Made by a program: the position numbers and the translations under genes. Of a DNA stretch of 64,000 bases, positions 41,448 through 51,581 are shown one piece after another. The notes beneath the pieces were generated by a model. It had not been told where the DNA came from. It saw nothing but the letters and a program-made list of their open reading frames with translations, and made no database searches. The number at the start of each line of letters is the position of its first letter. The first letter of the stretch is position 1. This stretch comes from Arthrobacter sp. EPSL27 (lineage in GTDB: Bacteria; Actinomycetota; Actinomycetes; Actinomycetales; Micrococcaceae): the NCBI RefSeq assembly GCF_001512305.1, contig NZ_LNUT01000001.1, positions 199,245 to 263,244 of the forward strand, in the 5' to 3' direction.

Positions 41448-43280
41448 CTAGGTGCGCGGCGGGGTATCCGGGCCCGGCGGGTTGTCCGGGCCCGGCGGGT
41501 TGTCCGGGCCCGGCGGGTTGTCCGGGCTGCCCGTGCCCGGCGCGGGCTCCTGCGCACCCTGGCCCGACGCTGCCGGCCCGCCGATCCCGTAGAAACCCGG
41601 CCGGCCGGCTTCGCCTTGCGGCGGGCTTCCGGGGAGCACAGGGTAGCCGGGACCCGGCGGTGCCAGGGCGGGACGGGCGGAGAGGTCTCCAGGGTCCTGC
41701 GGGCCCATGTCGAGGTGGAACGGCGGGTACTCGTCACGCATCAGTGCCACATAGGCGCTGACCCGATAGATCCAGCGGTTCAAGCCCATCAGGAAGTTGA
41801 AGAGGCCCCTCGAGTACACGCCGGTGAACAGCAGGATGACCCCAGCGATGAAGACCAGCAGCCCGAACAGGGACATCCCGGTGCCCACCTGCACCCATTC
41901 GTCGTCGTGGTACACCCAGGTCTGGGCGGTGCCGGTCAGCAGCGCGATGATCAGCAGGTGCGGAAAGGCCAGCAGCCAGGATTTCACCAGCACCAGGCCG
42001 TGGGAGAGCTTCTCGGGGTAGTCGACGTCGAAGTCGGCCGGGTATTCGGTGCGCTCCAGCGTAAAGGGCGGGTAGCGGTCGGTGCCGAGCGCGGCGTAGC
42101 AGTAGAACGCCACCCGCCAGCTCCAGCGCATGACCCCCACGTTGAAGTTGAACAGCGAGCGCGGGTAGTGCCCGGTGAACAGGATGGCAAACCACGCCAC
42201 GATGGTGACCACGCCGAAGGCGAACCACAGGAAGAAGAGCACGATGAAGTGCGGGATGGCCAGGAACCACTTGACCAGCCACTTCCAGCGGGACAGCTCA
42301 GGGTCCAGGTAGCCGCTGAGCCGGGCCGGATACACAACACCCCCGTCCGGCGGTGCTCCCGCCACGGTGCCGGCCGCATAGGGCTGGGCAAGGGAGGTCT
42401 GCTGGCCCGGACCGGGCTGGCCTGGATAAGGCTGGGCGGGATACGGCTGGCCAGGTCCAGCCACGCCGCCGGGCCCGGCAGCGCCTGCCGGACCTTGGAT
42501 GCCGGGGCCCGGCGGTCCGTAGCCCTGCGCCGGATAACCGGGTCCGGCCGGCGGCACGCCCTGCTGCTGCGCCGGGTAACCGGGCCCCGCCGGCGGTCCG
42601 CCCTTGCCGCGGCCCAGCCCGGCGGCGCCGAACACGATCAGGGGAACACCAATGACCAGGAACAGGATTCCGCCGACCAGGAGACCAATAAAAACGGGCC
42701 ACAGGAGATCGGAACGGGCTCCGGCCCGCAGGTCCACGGCCACCGGCGTGGCGGGCTCGGCATTCATGATGACCACGGCCCACGAGCCCGGCCGCAGGTC
42801 CCACTGCAGTTCCTGGGTGCCCGGCCCGGTGGCCACGGCGGTCCAGAATGTCTGGTCCGCAGGCGGTGCCGGAGCCGCCGTGCCGGGAATATCCCGGTAC
42901 TGCGCCCTGAACGGCGCGAATCTGACGTCGACGATCTCGGAGTGGTTGACGCCGGCGAGGTATGCCGACACCTCGGACTGCGGGGCGATCCCGATGAAGA
43001 TTGCCTGCGCCGGGTCGGCTGCAGAACCTCGGATCAGGATGCTTCCGGGCACCACCACGGGGGCCGTTTCCGGGAAACTGCGTTCCGTCATGATGTCGAG
43101 TTGCGGCGAGGTGAGGGCATAGGAATCCGCGGTGAAGCGCTCCACGGGGGTGGTGAAGAATCCGTTGTCGCGCTGCTGGTAGTTTGCCCAGCCCACGGCC
43201 CCGGCACCGGCCAGCAGCCCCAGGCCAAGGAGTGCGCTGAGCGTGCCTAAGACGAGCATTACGATCCGGCCTGGTCGCAT
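41448..43280 (-). CDS. DUF4389 membrane protein
   Basis: A 610-residue protein with an N-terminal membrane segment (VMLVLGTLSALLGLGLLAGA), an extracytoplasmic part of about 150 residues, and a second membrane segment (FIGLLVGGILFLVIGVPLIV). A Gly/Pro/Tyr-rich linker follows, then two DUF4389 units. Each begins with a conserved stretch (WFLAIPHFIVLFFLWF; SWLLAFPHLLIIALLTG) and contains YPRSLFNFNVGVMRW or YSRGLFNFLMGLNRW. The C terminus has tandem DNPPGP units. DUF4389 has no known activity. The protein may be an envelope component related to the SigK locus. Confidence 0.85.
   Translation of the reverse strand: MRPGRIVMLVLGTLSALLGLGLLAGAGAVGWANYQQRDNGFFTTPVERFTADSYALTSPQLDIMTERSFPETAPVVVPGSILIRGSAADPAQAIFIGIAPQSEVSAYLAGVNHSEIVDVRFAPFRAQYRDIPGTAAPAPPADQTFWTAVATGPGTQELQWDLRPGSWAVVIMNAEPATPVAVDLRAGARSDLLWPVFIGLLVGGILFLVIGVPLIVFGAAGLGRGKGGPPAGPGYPAQQQGVPPAGPGYPAQGYGPPGPGIQGPAGAAGPGGVAGPGQPYPAQPYPGQPGPGQQTSLAQPYAAGTVAGAPPDGGVVYPARLSGYLDPELSRWKWLVKWFLAIPHFIVLFFLWFAFGVVTIVAWFAILFTGHYPRSLFNFNVGVMRWSWRVAFYCYAALGTDRYPPFTLERTEYPADFDVDYPEKLSHGLVLVKSWLLAFPHLLIIALLTGTAQTWVYHDDEWVQVGTGMSLFGLLVFIAGVILLFTGVYSRGLFNFLMGLNRWIYRVSAYVALMRDEYPPFHLDMGPQDPGDLSARPALAPPGPGYPVLPGSPPQGEAGRPGFYGIGGPAASGQGAQEPAPGTGSPDNPPGPDNPPGPDNPPGPDTPPRT
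41470..41523. repeat. Three tandem 18-bp repeats encoding DNPPGP
   Basis: The unit GGGCCCGGCGGGTTGTCC is repeated exactly three times within the 3' end of the DUF4389 gene. It is a recent slippage expansion, because the copies are identical at the DNA level. Confidence 0.85.
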
Positions 43281-43338
43281 GAGCGCCGTCCTTTCACATG
43301 GTCCCGGTCAGGACCTCCGGTTCAACGTGGCCGCCGGG

Positions 43339-43785
43339 TCAGCGTCCCAGCGAGGTCAAAAGGCTCTGGGCCCAGCTCTCGGCCTTCTCGATTTCGCCGT
43401 CGCGTAGTGGCCCTTCGCTGCCTTTGACGTAGAACGGCATGGGTTCGGCGATGATGTCCGCGCCGCCGGCTTTGAGCGCATGGGATATCTTTTTCGCGGC
43501 GTCGCCGTGGATGAACATCCGGACGCGGGTGTCGAACGCCGCTGCGTTCACGCCCCGGAGGGAACCGCTGCCCAGGGACGAAAGCAGCGTGGTGATTTTC
43601 GGCGTCGGGCGCCAGCCGTTGATGGGGCTGCCCACCACCAGGAGGTCCCCCGCCGCGAGCGCCTCGGGTTTGAATTCGCCCACGGGCACGGGTGTCGCCT
43701 CGAGCCCGTCGAGCGAGCCGGCGATCGCTTCGGCGACGGATTTGGTGTTGCCGTAGGCCGAATCGTAGACAACCACAGCTTTCAC
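43339..43785 (-). CDS. Flavodoxin domain protein
   Basis: A 148-residue flavodoxin-like protein. FMN phosphate binding is indicated by VVYDSAYGNTKSVAEAIAG at the N terminus. A second motif is LLVVGSPINGWRPTPKI. The protein lacks the long insertion of large flavodoxins. The GTG start at 43785 overlaps the ADH stop (GTGA), so both are translated together. It may carry electrons for the dehydrogenase, or act in an unrelated redox step. Confidence 0.88.
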   Translation of the reverse strand: MKAVVVYDSAYGNTKSVAEAIAGSLDGLEATPVPVGEFKPEALAAGDLLVVGSPINGWRPTPKITTLLSSLGSGSLRGVNAAAFDTRVRMFIHGDAAKKISHALKAGGADIIAEPMPFYVKGSEGPLRDGEIEKAESWAQSLLTSLGR

Positions 43786-44837
43786 GCCGTGATCACCACC
43801 TTGAGCGCTTTGGTCTCGGCTGCCCGGGCGAAGGTGTCGTACGCCTCCAGGAACTGGTCGAAGCTGAAGTGGTGGGTGGCGAACTTCTCCGCGGGCACCT
43901 TGTTCTGGGCCACGAGCTTGAGCAGCATCGAGGTGGTGTTGGCATTCACCAGGCCCATGCTGATGTTGATGTTCTGGATCCAGAGATTTTCCACATGCAG
44001 CTCGACGGGCTTGCCGTGCACACCCACGTTGGCCACGTTGCCGCCGGGGCGCACCACCTCCGTGCACATGCTGAAGGTCGCCGGGATGCCCACCGCCTCG
44101 ATGGCCACGTCCACGCCCTGCCCGTCGGTCAGCGCCAGCACCTGGTCCTTCCAGTCGGCGTCGCTGGAGAGGACGACGTCGGTGGCCCCGAACTCGCGCG
44201 ATTTCTCCAGCCGGTTCGCGTCAAGGTCGACGGCGATGATGGTGGCCGCTCCGTAGAGGCCGGCCGTGGCGATCGCGGCGAGACCCACCGGGCCTGCACC
44301 CACGACGGCGACTGTGTCACCGGGCTTTACGCGGCCGTACTGCACCCCGATCTCGAAGCCGGTGGGCAGAATGTCGGAGAGCATCACCGCCCGTTCGTCG
44401 GGAACGCCCTCGGGGAGCAGATGGAGCGAATTCTCGGCGTACGGCACCCGCACATACTCGGCCTGGGTGCCGTCTATCAGGTGGCCGAAGACCCAGCCGA
44501 TGCCGGAAGCCCCTTCGTCGCCCATGCAGTGCGAGTAGAGCCCGGTCTTGCAGTTGGCACAGTGGCCGCAGGACTTGATGCAGGAGATGATGACGCGGTC
44601 GCCCACTTTCAGGCTGGTCACCGAGGAGCCGACTTCGGTAATGGTCCCGACGCCTTCATGGCCCAGGATCCGCCCCTTCGTCACGGCGGGAACATCCCCC
44701 TTGAGGATGTGGAGATCCGTGCCGCAGATGGTGGTGGTGTCCACTTTCACGATCGCGTCGCTGGGGTTTTGGATCTTCGGGTCGGGGACGTCTGTCCAGG
44801 ATTTCTCTCCGGGACCGCCGTAGACGAGCGCTTTCAT
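43782..44837 (-). CDS. Zinc-dependent alcohol dehydrogenase
   Basis: A 351-residue medium-chain dehydrogenase. Catalytic zinc ligands are Cys in TICGTDLHILKGD, His in ILGHEGVGTI and a later site; structural zinc Cys are in SCGHCANCKTGLYSHC. The dinucleotide fold is VVGAGPVGLAAIATAGLYGA. It resembles alcohol/threonine dehydrogenases of the glutathione-independent type; the exact substrate is unknown. It overlaps both the STAS-like gene (ATGA) and the flavodoxin gene (GTGA), forming a tight three-gene operon. Confidence 0.92.
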   Translation of the reverse strand: MKALVYGGPGEKSWTDVPDPKIQNPSDAIVKVDTTTICGTDLHILKGDVPAVTKGRILGHEGVGTITEVGSSVTSLKVGDRVIISCIKSCGHCANCKTGLYSHCMGDEGASGIGWVFGHLIDGTQAEYVRVPYAENSLHLLPEGVPDERAVMLSDILPTGFEIGVQYGRVKPGDTVAVVGAGPVGLAAIATAGLYGAATIIAVDLDANRLEKSREFGATDVVLSSDADWKDQVLALTDGQGVDVAIEAVGIPATFSMCTEVVRPGGNVANVGVHGKPVELHVENLWIQNINISMGLVNANTTSMLLKLVAQNKVPAEKFATHHFSFDQFLEAYDTFARAAETKALKVVITA

Positions 44838-45205
44838 GCGTGCTCCTTGACTCTGAGGATGGTGGGCGGGTCTACGATGCGCAGCCGGCAGGGCGTCACG
44901 GAGGCGTCGATGCCGGAGGACATGACGGACCGGCGGGCGTGCTCGTGGAGTTCTTCGATGGCGTCCGCTGTCACGCGGGCGTGGGTTAGGTCCACTACGA
45001 TTTCGTAGCCGGGCAGTTTGGCGGCCACCCGCCGGCACACGACGTAGAGGGCGCGGATGTTGGCGGGCGTGACCACTCCCCTGACGTCCACCCGGGCCTG
45101 CTCCGCCAGGGTGTCGATGCGGATGAGCACTTTGATCTTGGGATCACCGTGTGAGGGATGGGCGTAGTAGGCGCTGCTCCGGGTGCCGTGGTGTCGGTGG
45201 GTCAC
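44834..45205 (-). CDS. STAS-like small protein
   Basis: A 123-residue protein whose middle resembles a STAS domain: DVRGVVTPANIRALYVVCRR, then YEIVVDLTHARVTADAIEEL. The charged N terminus is His/Ser-rich. The start is a GTG at 45205, the only start in the frame near the domain edge. It precedes the alcohol dehydrogenase gene with an ATGA overlap, so its product is probably made in fixed ratio with the enzyme. Assignment as a STAS domain is moderate. Confidence 0.6.
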   Translation of the reverse strand: MTHRHHGTRSSAYYAHPSHGDPKIKVLIRIDTLAEQARVDVRGVVTPANIRALYVVCRRVAAKLPGYEIVVDLTHARVTADAIEELHEHARRSVMSSGIDASVTPCRLRIVDPPTILRVKEHA

Positions 45206-45534
45206 AGGGCATCAGAGCTCCCGTTGTGCCCGTGGGCGGCCTGTGGAGTGTACAAATCGCTGTGGACAGTCATGGTGGCTGCGGTCTCCCGCCCTGGGCC
45301 CGCAGACGCGGGCCAGCGCAGGATGCCCTTTTCCTTCCCCAAGGTTCGAGCGAGACCGTACATCTGATCAAACAGGCGATTCATCCCCCAATGGCGTGCA
45401 GGAACCGCCCCAGAATTTAGCTTGGATGGTGTGCGTTGCCGGGGCAAGGGGCGAAAGTCCCGGGTGGGGCGGCCGGCCGCTGCTCCGGCGCGTCCGGATT
45501 GGCGCTGCAGCTGCCGGCCCCTAGCCTGTTTCGT
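45206..45534. other. Intergenic region, nothing recognised
   Basis: About 330 bases separating the divergent STAS-like gene and the amidohydrolase gene. It must hold two promoters. I see no convincing inverted repeat, RNA gene or open frame of family origin in it. Confidence 0.4.
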
Positions 45535-47037
45535 ATGCCTGCGACTGATGCCGATCCTGCGAACCACCTCCTGCTCGCCTCAGTGCGGCTGCCCGGCGGG
45601 ACTGCCCTGTACGACGTGCACGTGGTGGACGGCGTGGTGGCGCGGATCGCGACGGCGGGTGAGGCGGCGGGCACGGCGGCGCCGGGCGCGCAGGTGCTGG
45701 ACCTTGACGGCCGGTACCTCATTCCGGGTCTGTGGGATGAGCATGTCCACATGACGCAGTGGGCCCTCGCCGCCAACCGGATCGATCTCTCCGGCGCCGG
45801 ATCGGCGGGCGAGGCGGCCGCCGTCGTACATTCCCAGATGGCGGGGCGCGACGGCGGCGACGGACTGACAGTGGTGGGCGTCGGCTTCCGGGACGCTGTC
45901 TGGGCCGATGTTCCCAGCCTGGCGCTGCTCGACGGCGCCACCGGCGGGGTGCCGACGGCGCTGCTGAGCCATGACCTGCACTGCGTCTGGCTCAACAGCG
46001 CGGCCGCCTCGCGGTACGGCGTGGCAGTGGATTCCTCCGGGCTGCTGCGCGAGGAACCGGCCTTTGCTCTGACCCGGGAGCTGGGAAAACTTCCGGACGA
46101 AGTGGTGGACGAATGGGTGCAGGAGTCCGCGCAAACGGCCGCCGCCCGCGGGATCGTGGGGATTGTCGATTTCGAAATGACATGGAACCGCGACGTGTGG
46201 CTGCGCCGCGTGGCTGGCGGCTTCGAGGCCTTCCGTGTGGAGGCAGGGGTCTACCCGCAGGACCTGGACCGCGCCGTTGCGGCCGGCATGCGGACCGGTC
46301 AGGAGCTCGACGGCGGGGCGGGGCTGCTGCGGGTGGGGCCGCTCAAGGTGCTGATCGACGGCTCGCTGAACACCCGCACGGCGTATTGCGTGGACCCGTA
46401 TCCGCATGGCGGCCGCGGCCTGCTCACTGTCAGTGAGGCGGACCTCCTGGAGCTGCTGGTCCGGGCCCGGGAGTCCGGCTTCGTGCCGGCGGTACATGCG
46501 ATCGGCGACGCCGCCAACGAGGTGGCGCTGGATGCGTTTGCGGAGGCGGGGATCGCCGGCCGGATTGAGCATGCCCAGTTTGTCCGGAGCGAGGACTTCG
46601 CCCGTTTTGGCCAGCTGGGCCTGACCGCCAGCGTCCAGCCCGCCCACGCCCTGGACGACCGCGATGCCGCCGATTCCAATTGGGCGGGCCGCACGGACCG
46701 GGCGTTCCCGCTGCGGTCGCTGCTGGCGGCCGGGGCGACACTGGCGCTGGGCTCCGATGCGCCCGTGGCGCCGCTGGAGCCGTGGACTGCGATGTCGGCG
46801 GCCACCACCCGGTCGCGCCAGGACGGGCGCGGGCCCTGGCACCCGGAGCAGGCCCTCACCCGGCAGGAAGCCTTGACGGCGTCAACGCGCGGGCGGGGCA
46901 CAGTCCGGGCGGGCGATCCGGCGGACCTCGCCGTGCTCGACGCCGACCCGCTGGCAGTTTCGGACGCACGGTTCGCGGCTATGCCGGTGGCCGCCACGCT
47001 GGTGGCGGGGCGGTTTACGTTCCGGGGCGGACTCTAA
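45535..47037 (+). CDS. Amidohydrolase family protein (YtcJ-like)
   Basis: A 500-residue metal-dependent hydrolase. The HxH metal site is in LWDEHVHMTQW (His70, His72), preceded by the composite-domain strand LDLDGRYLIPGLWD. Later motifs are VLIDGSLNTRTAYCVDPYP, PAVHAIGDAANEVALDAF, RIEHAQFVRSEDF and ALGSDAPVAPLEPW. These match the YtcJ/amidohydrolase-3 subgroup. The start at 45535 gives MPATDADPANHLLL; an upstream in-frame extension lacks family support. The substrate is unknown. Confidence 0.88.
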   Translation: MPATDADPANHLLLASVRLPGGTALYDVHVVDGVVARIATAGEAAGTAAPGAQVLDLDGRYLIPGLWDEHVHMTQWALAANRIDLSGAGSAGEAAAVVHSQMAGRDGGDGLTVVGVGFRDAVWADVPSLALLDGATGGVPTALLSHDLHCVWLNSAAASRYGVAVDSSGLLREEPAFALTRELGKLPDEVVDEWVQESAQTAAARGIVGIVDFEMTWNRDVWLRRVAGGFEAFRVEAGVYPQDLDRAVAAGMRTGQELDGGAGLLRVGPLKVLIDGSLNTRTAYCVDPYPHGGRGLLTVSEADLLELLVRARESGFVPAVHAIGDAANEVALDAFAEAGIAGRIEHAQFVRSEDFARFGQLGLTASVQPAHALDDRDAADSNWAGRTDRAFPLRSLLAAGATLALGSDAPVAPLEPWTAMSAATTRSRQDGRGPWHPEQALTRQEALTASTRGRGTVRAGDPADLAVLDADPLAVSDARFAAMPVAATLVAGRFTFRGGL

Positions 47038-47044
47038 GCCGTAC

Positions 47045-47554
47045 CTAGCTGCCTTTGATCCGCGCTTGGACAAGGTTGGCAAACGGCAGCCTGCCGTACT
47101 CCTCCACGAACGCTGCGTGGCAGCCGGCTTCGGCCGCGTTCAGCTGCTCGACGGGCAGTTCTTTCCACGCGATGACCAGCTTGTTGGCGGCGGCGAGCTG
47201 CCAGATGAGCCGGCCGTCCCAGTGGCCGGGCGGCTTGCCCTGGCCGAAGTCGACGAATTCCTGGATCTGGCGGCGGAGGCCGCGGTTGCCCTTGCTGCCC
47301 GGGCCTGCCTTGCCCACGTAGAGGATGTCGGCGCCGTCGACCCATTCAGCGGCGAGGATATCCGGCTTGAGGGTGGGATCCTTTTTCTTGAAGACGCCGG
47401 CTGTGCTCCGGGCCAGGAACTGCGGCTGGAAACCCTCGGGCTGCAGCACGGCGAAAATCCCTGGCTTCTGCGGGATCCGGTTGATCTCCAGGTCCCCGAG
47501 CGCCCGGAATCCGGTAAACCCGTCCTGTTTCAGCGACAGTCTGTTGATGGGCAT
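47045..47554 (-). CDS. GIY-YIG-like domain protein
   Basis: A 169-residue protein. PGIFAVLQPEGF followed by ILYVGKAGPGSKGNRGLRRQI resembles the two strands and helix of a GIY-YIG nuclease, with GIF/LYVGK replacing GIY/YIG and the Arg in the helix. A later Glu in WKELPVEQLNAAEAGC could be the metal ligand. Such a fold occurs in nucleases, but a catalytic role is unproven here. It starts at 47554 and converges on the amidohydrolase gene. Confidence 0.55.
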   Translation of the reverse strand: MPINRLSLKQDGFTGFRALGDLEINRIPQKPGIFAVLQPEGFQPQFLARSTAGVFKKKDPTLKPDILAAEWVDGADILYVGKAGPGSKGNRGLRRQIQEFVDFGQGKPPGHWDGRLIWQLAAANKLVIAWKELPVEQLNAAEAGCHAAFVEEYGRLPFANLVQARIKGS

Positions 47555-47652
47555 GGGGTCCTTGGGTCGAGCGGAGCGTTCCTACAAAGCTTACGGAAGA
47601 ACCGGTTCCGGCGGCCGCGAAAAATGTCGGTGGTGCCCGATAGTTTGAATCC

Positions 47653-49269
47653 ATGAACGGCGAGCAGGAGCCCGGATTGGCTCCCCGAGCGGTACCAGAT
47701 ACGGCGATCGCGGACGTGCCGGGGGTGGCCGTCATCCGTCCGGACCCGACGGGTCCGGGAGCGGGCGAGCCAAGCGGGGTTTGGCCGGAAGACCCTCAGC
47801 TGCCGGGGCTGGAAGGGGCCCAGTCGTCCGGGGCTGGGTTGATTGCTGAGATCCGCGAACTCGAGGATGAGAAGTCTGCCCTGTCGGCCCGGCAGGCGCG
47901 GCTGTCTGTCGAGTTTGACCTGCTCCAGCGCCGCGAACAGGCCGCCGCCGGGATGCCGGCGGACGAACTCGGCGCCGGAGTCGCGGCACAGATTGCGCTG
48001 GCCCGGCGCGAATCCCCGGCCAAGGGCGGCCGGCTCCTGGGCCTGGCCAAAGCCATGGTCACCGAAATGCCCCGCACGTTGGCGGCGCTGGAGACCGGGC
48101 AGGTCAACGAATGGCGCGCCACCCTGATCGTGAAGGAAACAGCGGCGCTGACCGCGGCGGACCGGGCCGCCGTCGATGAGGAACTCGCCGCGGACACGGG
48201 CACGTTCGACGGCGCCGGTGACCGGACGATCATCGCCGCGGCCCGGGCTGCGGCGTACCGGCGGGACCCGCGCACCGTCACCCAGCGTGCCGCCCACGCC
48301 GCGACCGAACGGACCGTGACCCTCCGCCCGGCCCCGGACACCATGTGCTACCTCACCGCCCTGCTGCCCGCCGCCGCCGGGGTCGCCGTGTACGCCGCCC
48401 TGACCCGGCATGCCGACAGCGCCCGCGCCGCGGGAGACCCCCGCACCCGCGGGCAGCTCAAAGCCGACGCCCTCGTCGAACGGACCACCGGCACCCCCGG
48501 CGGGATCACCGGCATCGAAATCCAGCTCATCATGACCGACCGCACCCTCCTGAAGGGAGACGCGGAACCCGCCCGCCTCCCCGGCTACGGCATCGTCCCC
48601 GCCGGCTGGACCCGAAAACTCCTCGCCGGCGCCCAACCGGAAGCGGGACCCAACGCTGCACCCCCACCGGGAACGGAAACAGGAACCGAGGCGGGACCGG
48701 AAGCCGGAACCGACGCGGGACCGCCGACGCAAAACGGCGCGGACCTGACCCTCTGGCTCCGGCGACTCTACACCGCGCCCGGCACCGGGGAACTTGTCGC
48801 CCTCGACTCCCGGGCCCGGCTCTTCCCGCCAGGGCTCCGCCGCTTCATCACCGCCCGGGACGACACCTGCCGCACCCCCTACTGCGACGCGCCCATCCGG
48901 CACCTGGACCACATCGTCCCCTGGCACAACGGCGGCCCCACCAACGCCGGCAACGGCGCCGGACTCTGCGAAGCCTGCAACCACACCAAAGAAACCCCCC
49001 GCTGGACCGTCAGGCCACGCCCCGGCCCCAGACACACCCTTCAAGTCACCACCCCCACCGGCCACACCTACCACTCCACCGCACCACCCCTCCCCGGCAC
49101 ACCCCTGACCGGCACCCCACACACCGGCCCGGCCCTGCCTGACACGGCTGCGCCGATGCCAGGCACCGGAGATACGAGCCGTCACCGACGCAGACTCCGG
49201 CACCGCGCCAAGGCACGCTACCTCCCGAACCACTTCTCCGGCAGGGTCACGTCGGCCTCTAAGGCGTAG
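47653..49269 (+). CDS. DUF222 / HNH endonuclease-signature protein
   Basis: A 538-residue 13E12-like protein. DUF222 lies in the N-terminal 300 residues ([40 protein letters not shown]). The HNH part has Cys pair CRTPYC, then [18 protein letters not shown] and [10 protein letters not shown] Gly/Thr/Glu linker ([17 protein letters not shown]) separates the two. Such genes are multi-copy and frequent in actinobacteria. Its last 52 bases overlap the 3' end of the GH3 gene on the other strand. Confidence 0.9.
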   Translation: MNGEQEPGLAPRAVPDTAIADVPGVAVIRPDPTGPGAGEPSGVWPEDPQLPGLEGAQSSGAGLIAEIRELEDEKSALSARQARLSVEFDLLQRREQAAAGMPADELGAGVAAQIALARRESPAKGGRLLGLAKAMVTEMPRTLAALETGQVNEWRATLIVKETAALTAADRAAVDEELAADTGTFDGAGDRTIIAAARAAAYRRDPRTVTQRAAHAATERTVTLRPAPDTMCYLTALLPAAAGVAVYAALTRHADSARAAGDPRTRGQLKADALVERTTGTPGGITGIEIQLIMTDRTLLKGDAEPARLPGYGIVPAGWTRKLLAGAQPEAGPNAAPPPGTETGTEAGPEAGTDAGPPTQNGADLTLWLRRLYTAPGTGELVALDSRARLFPPGLRRFITARDDTCRTPYCDAPIRHLDHIVPWHNGGPTNAGNGAGLCEACNHTKETPRWTVRPRPGPRHTLQVTTPTGHTYHSTAPPLPGTPLTGTPHTGPALPDTAAPMPGTGDTSRHRRRLRHRAKARYLPNHFSGRVTSASKA

Positions 49270-51350
49270 TTGCCGGCGGAGTGGCCCAGCGCCAGGCGGT
49301 AGCTGCCGGCGGAGATGTGCCATTGCCCGCGGTCCGTGTCGAAGGAAGCCGGCAGCCTCGGATCAACATCCAGCGTGACGGTCCGTGATTCGCCGGGCTC
49401 AAGGTCCACGCGTTCAAAGCCGAGCAGGCGCATCCGGGGACCGGCAGGTTCCTCAAGGAGATACAGCTGCGGAACGTCGGCCCCACGCCGTTGGCCCGCA
49501 TTGGTTATGGTGAACTCAGCCCGCACCACACCCCGGTGTGTCACCGACAGGTCTGCGTACTCGAAGCGGGTGTAGCTGAGTCCGTGGCCGAACGCGAAGA
49601 GCGGCCGGTGCCCCGTCCTGGCGAACCAGCGGTAACCGACGTCGGATCCCTCGTTGTAGGTGATGGTCGTCGGAGTCCCCCACGGCGTGCCGAGCCCCGG
49701 CAGCTCCGGCCGGGGTGTCTGGTCCAGGCCTACAGGGAAGGTCAGCGGGAGTTTCCCGGACGGGTTGACGGCTCCGGTGAGGATTTCCGCGATGGCCCGC
49801 CCGCCGCACTGGCCGGGATACCAGGCCGCGAGAACGGCGCGGACCTTCGGAAGCCACGGCATCGCGACGGGATTGCCGGTCTCGAGGACCACCACGGTGG
49901 CCGGGTTGGCGTCCGCGACGGCCTCGATCACGGCATCCTGGCCCCATGGCAGGGACAGGTCCGCGTTGTCGTAGCCTTCACCCTCCAATCGGATACCGAA
50001 AACAAGGGCCACGTCGCAGCGCCGCGCCAGCAATGCTGCCTCGGCCGGGCTCATCCCGGGGTCGTATTCAATCGCGGCATCGGGCAGCAGCCGCTGCAGT
50101 TCTGCCAGCGGCGAGGACGGCAGCAGGTAGAGGTTCCGCATGCTGCCCATGATGCCCGGGCCGCCCACTGTGTGGACTTCGGCGTAGCCGCCTGGCGGCG
50201 CCACGGCACTTGATCCGGCCCCGATCGGAACTCCCAGCTGGGCATGTCCTCCGATCACCGCGATCTTGAGGGGCGCACCCCCGGCAGACGGCGGCTGCAG
50301 CGGGAGCACGCCGTCGTTCTTCAGCAAAACGATCCCCTGCCGTGCCGTCTCAAGCGCAATGTCGGCGTGGGCAGCCAGGTCGACGTCGGGCGTTCCCTCC
50401 CAGCGGTCAATGCCGACGTCGAAGATGGCGTAGAGAATGCGCCGCACCATCCCGGAGAGACGTTCCTTGGGGAATTCCCCTGCGGCGTAGGCGTCGCGCA
50501 GCGGGGAGGTGAATGGCTCCTTCCCCCACATCATGACGTCGATCTGGGCGCCGGATTCCTGGTCCTGGCCCTGCAGCGCGAAGTCCCAGCCCGGCGTCGC
50601 GCCCCAATCGGACATTACCCAGCCGGGGAAGCCCCAGGCGCCCTTCAGGATGTCCTGGAGCAGTGTCCTGTTGCCGCCGGCGTAGGTGCCGTTGACCTTG
50701 TTGTACCCCGTCATGACCGAGCCGGGCCGGGCACGCTCGATGGCGATCTCGAACGCGAGCAGGTCGGATTCCCGGTGCGCGGCGGGATCGATGACGGCGT
50801 CCAGCCAGTGCCGGTTCGTTTCGTTGCAGTTCAGGGAGAAGTGCTTGACCGTGGAGATGACCTGTTCGCCCTGGATGCCTTTGACCGACTCCGCGCCCAG
50901 CACCCCGGTGAGCCAGGGGTCCTCGGACAGGTACTCGAAATTCCGGCCGTTGCGCGGGTCGCGGTGCAGGTTGAGGCCGCCGGCCAGCTGGACGTTGAGT
51001 CCTTTGCTGCGGGCCTCCCGGCCCACCAGTCGCCCGGACCGGCGGGCGAGTTCAGGGTTGAAGGTGGCCCCAAGGGCAATCGACGCCGGGAGCGCGGTGG
51101 CGGTGTCTCCCTCCCGGTAACCGGGGTTGGTCACGCCCAGGCTCGCATCGCTCATCAGCAGCGCGGGGATGCCCAGGCGCGGGATGCCGGGCGTATAGCC
51201 GGCGCTCATCGGGACACCGTCGGGGATGCGCGGGTCCTTGTCTTTGAGGACCTCGTTGGTGCCCATGACACTGATGAGAAGCGAGAAACGCTCATCGTCC
51301 GTCAACTGGGCTTCGACAGCCCGGGCCCGTTCCATCGCTTCAGAGTTCAC
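49218..51350 (-). CDS. Glycoside hydrolase family 3 (beta-glucosidase-like)
   Basis: A 710-residue GH3 enzyme. The N-terminal barrel has [20 protein letters not shown] and [12 protein letters not shown]. The nucleophile Asp is in [12 protein letters not shown], about residue 250. The second domain follows ([32 protein letters not shown]), with a C-terminal fibronectin-like domain ([27 protein letters not shown]). No signal peptide is seen, so it is likely cytoplasmic and acts on imported oligosaccharides. I prefer the GTG at 51350 (AAGGCAGG upstream) to the GTG at 51383; an ATG at 51335 is also possible. Confidence 0.9.
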   Translation of the reverse strand: MNSEAMERARAVEAQLTDDERFSLLISVMGTNEVLKDKDPRIPDGVPMSAGYTPGIPRLGIPALLMSDASLGVTNPGYREGDTATALPASIALGATFNPELARRSGRLVGREARSKGLNVQLAGGLNLHRDPRNGRNFEYLSEDPWLTGVLGAESVKGIQGEQVISTVKHFSLNCNETNRHWLDAVIDPAAHRESDLLAFEIAIERARPGSVMTGYNKVNGTYAGGNRTLLQDILKGAWGFPGWVMSDWGATPGWDFALQGQDQESGAQIDVMMWGKEPFTSPLRDAYAAGEFPKERLSGMVRRILYAIFDVGIDRWEGTPDVDLAAHADIALETARQGIVLLKNDGVLPLQPPSAGGAPLKIAVIGGHAQLGVPIGAGSSAVAPPGGYAEVHTVGGPGIMGSMRNLYLLPSSPLAELQRLLPDAAIEYDPGMSPAEAALLARRCDVALVFGIRLEGEGYDNADLSLPWGQDAVIEAVADANPATVVVLETGNPVAMPWLPKVRAVLAAWYPGQCGGRAIAEILTGAVNPSGKLPLTFPVGLDQTPRPELPGLGTPWGTPTTITYNEGSDVGYRWFARTGHRPLFAFGHGLSYTRFEYADLSVTHRGVVRAEFTITNAGQRRGADVPQLYLLEEPAGPRMRLLGFERVDLEPGESRTVTLDVDPRLPASFDTDRGQWHISAGSYRLALGHSAGNYALEADVTLPEKWFGR

Positions 51351-51511
51351 GCCTGGCCTGCCTTCGGGCAATTGTCCGCGCACACAAAGCCTGCAGGTAC
51401 CTTCGCGATCTCGCTATGAGCTGGCCCGGACAACTGAATGTCCTGAACGACCCGAGCAAATCTGACGGCTACCTGCAGGCGCTTTAAGCGTACGCCCGGG
51501 CGGCGGACATG

Positions 51512-51552
51512 GGTAGGGCAAAGGTCCCGGTTTCCGGGACCTTTGCCCTACC
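51512..51552. terminator. Terminator between the ABC operon and the GH3 gene
   Basis: A perfect 19-bp inverted repeat (GGTAGGGCAAAGGTCCCGG / CCGGGACCTTTGCCCTACC) with a 3-base TTT loop lies about 30 bases downstream of the ABC permease stop. It is symmetric and should end the leftward ABC transcript before the GH3 promoter. Confidence 0.8.
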
Positions 51553-51581
51553 GCGGACCTGCCGGCCCCGGCCCGATCCTG

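Noticed and set aside
41470-41523. Regulatory tandem repeat
   Set aside because: The 18-base repeats are in frame and encode the DNPPGP tail of the DUF4389 protein.
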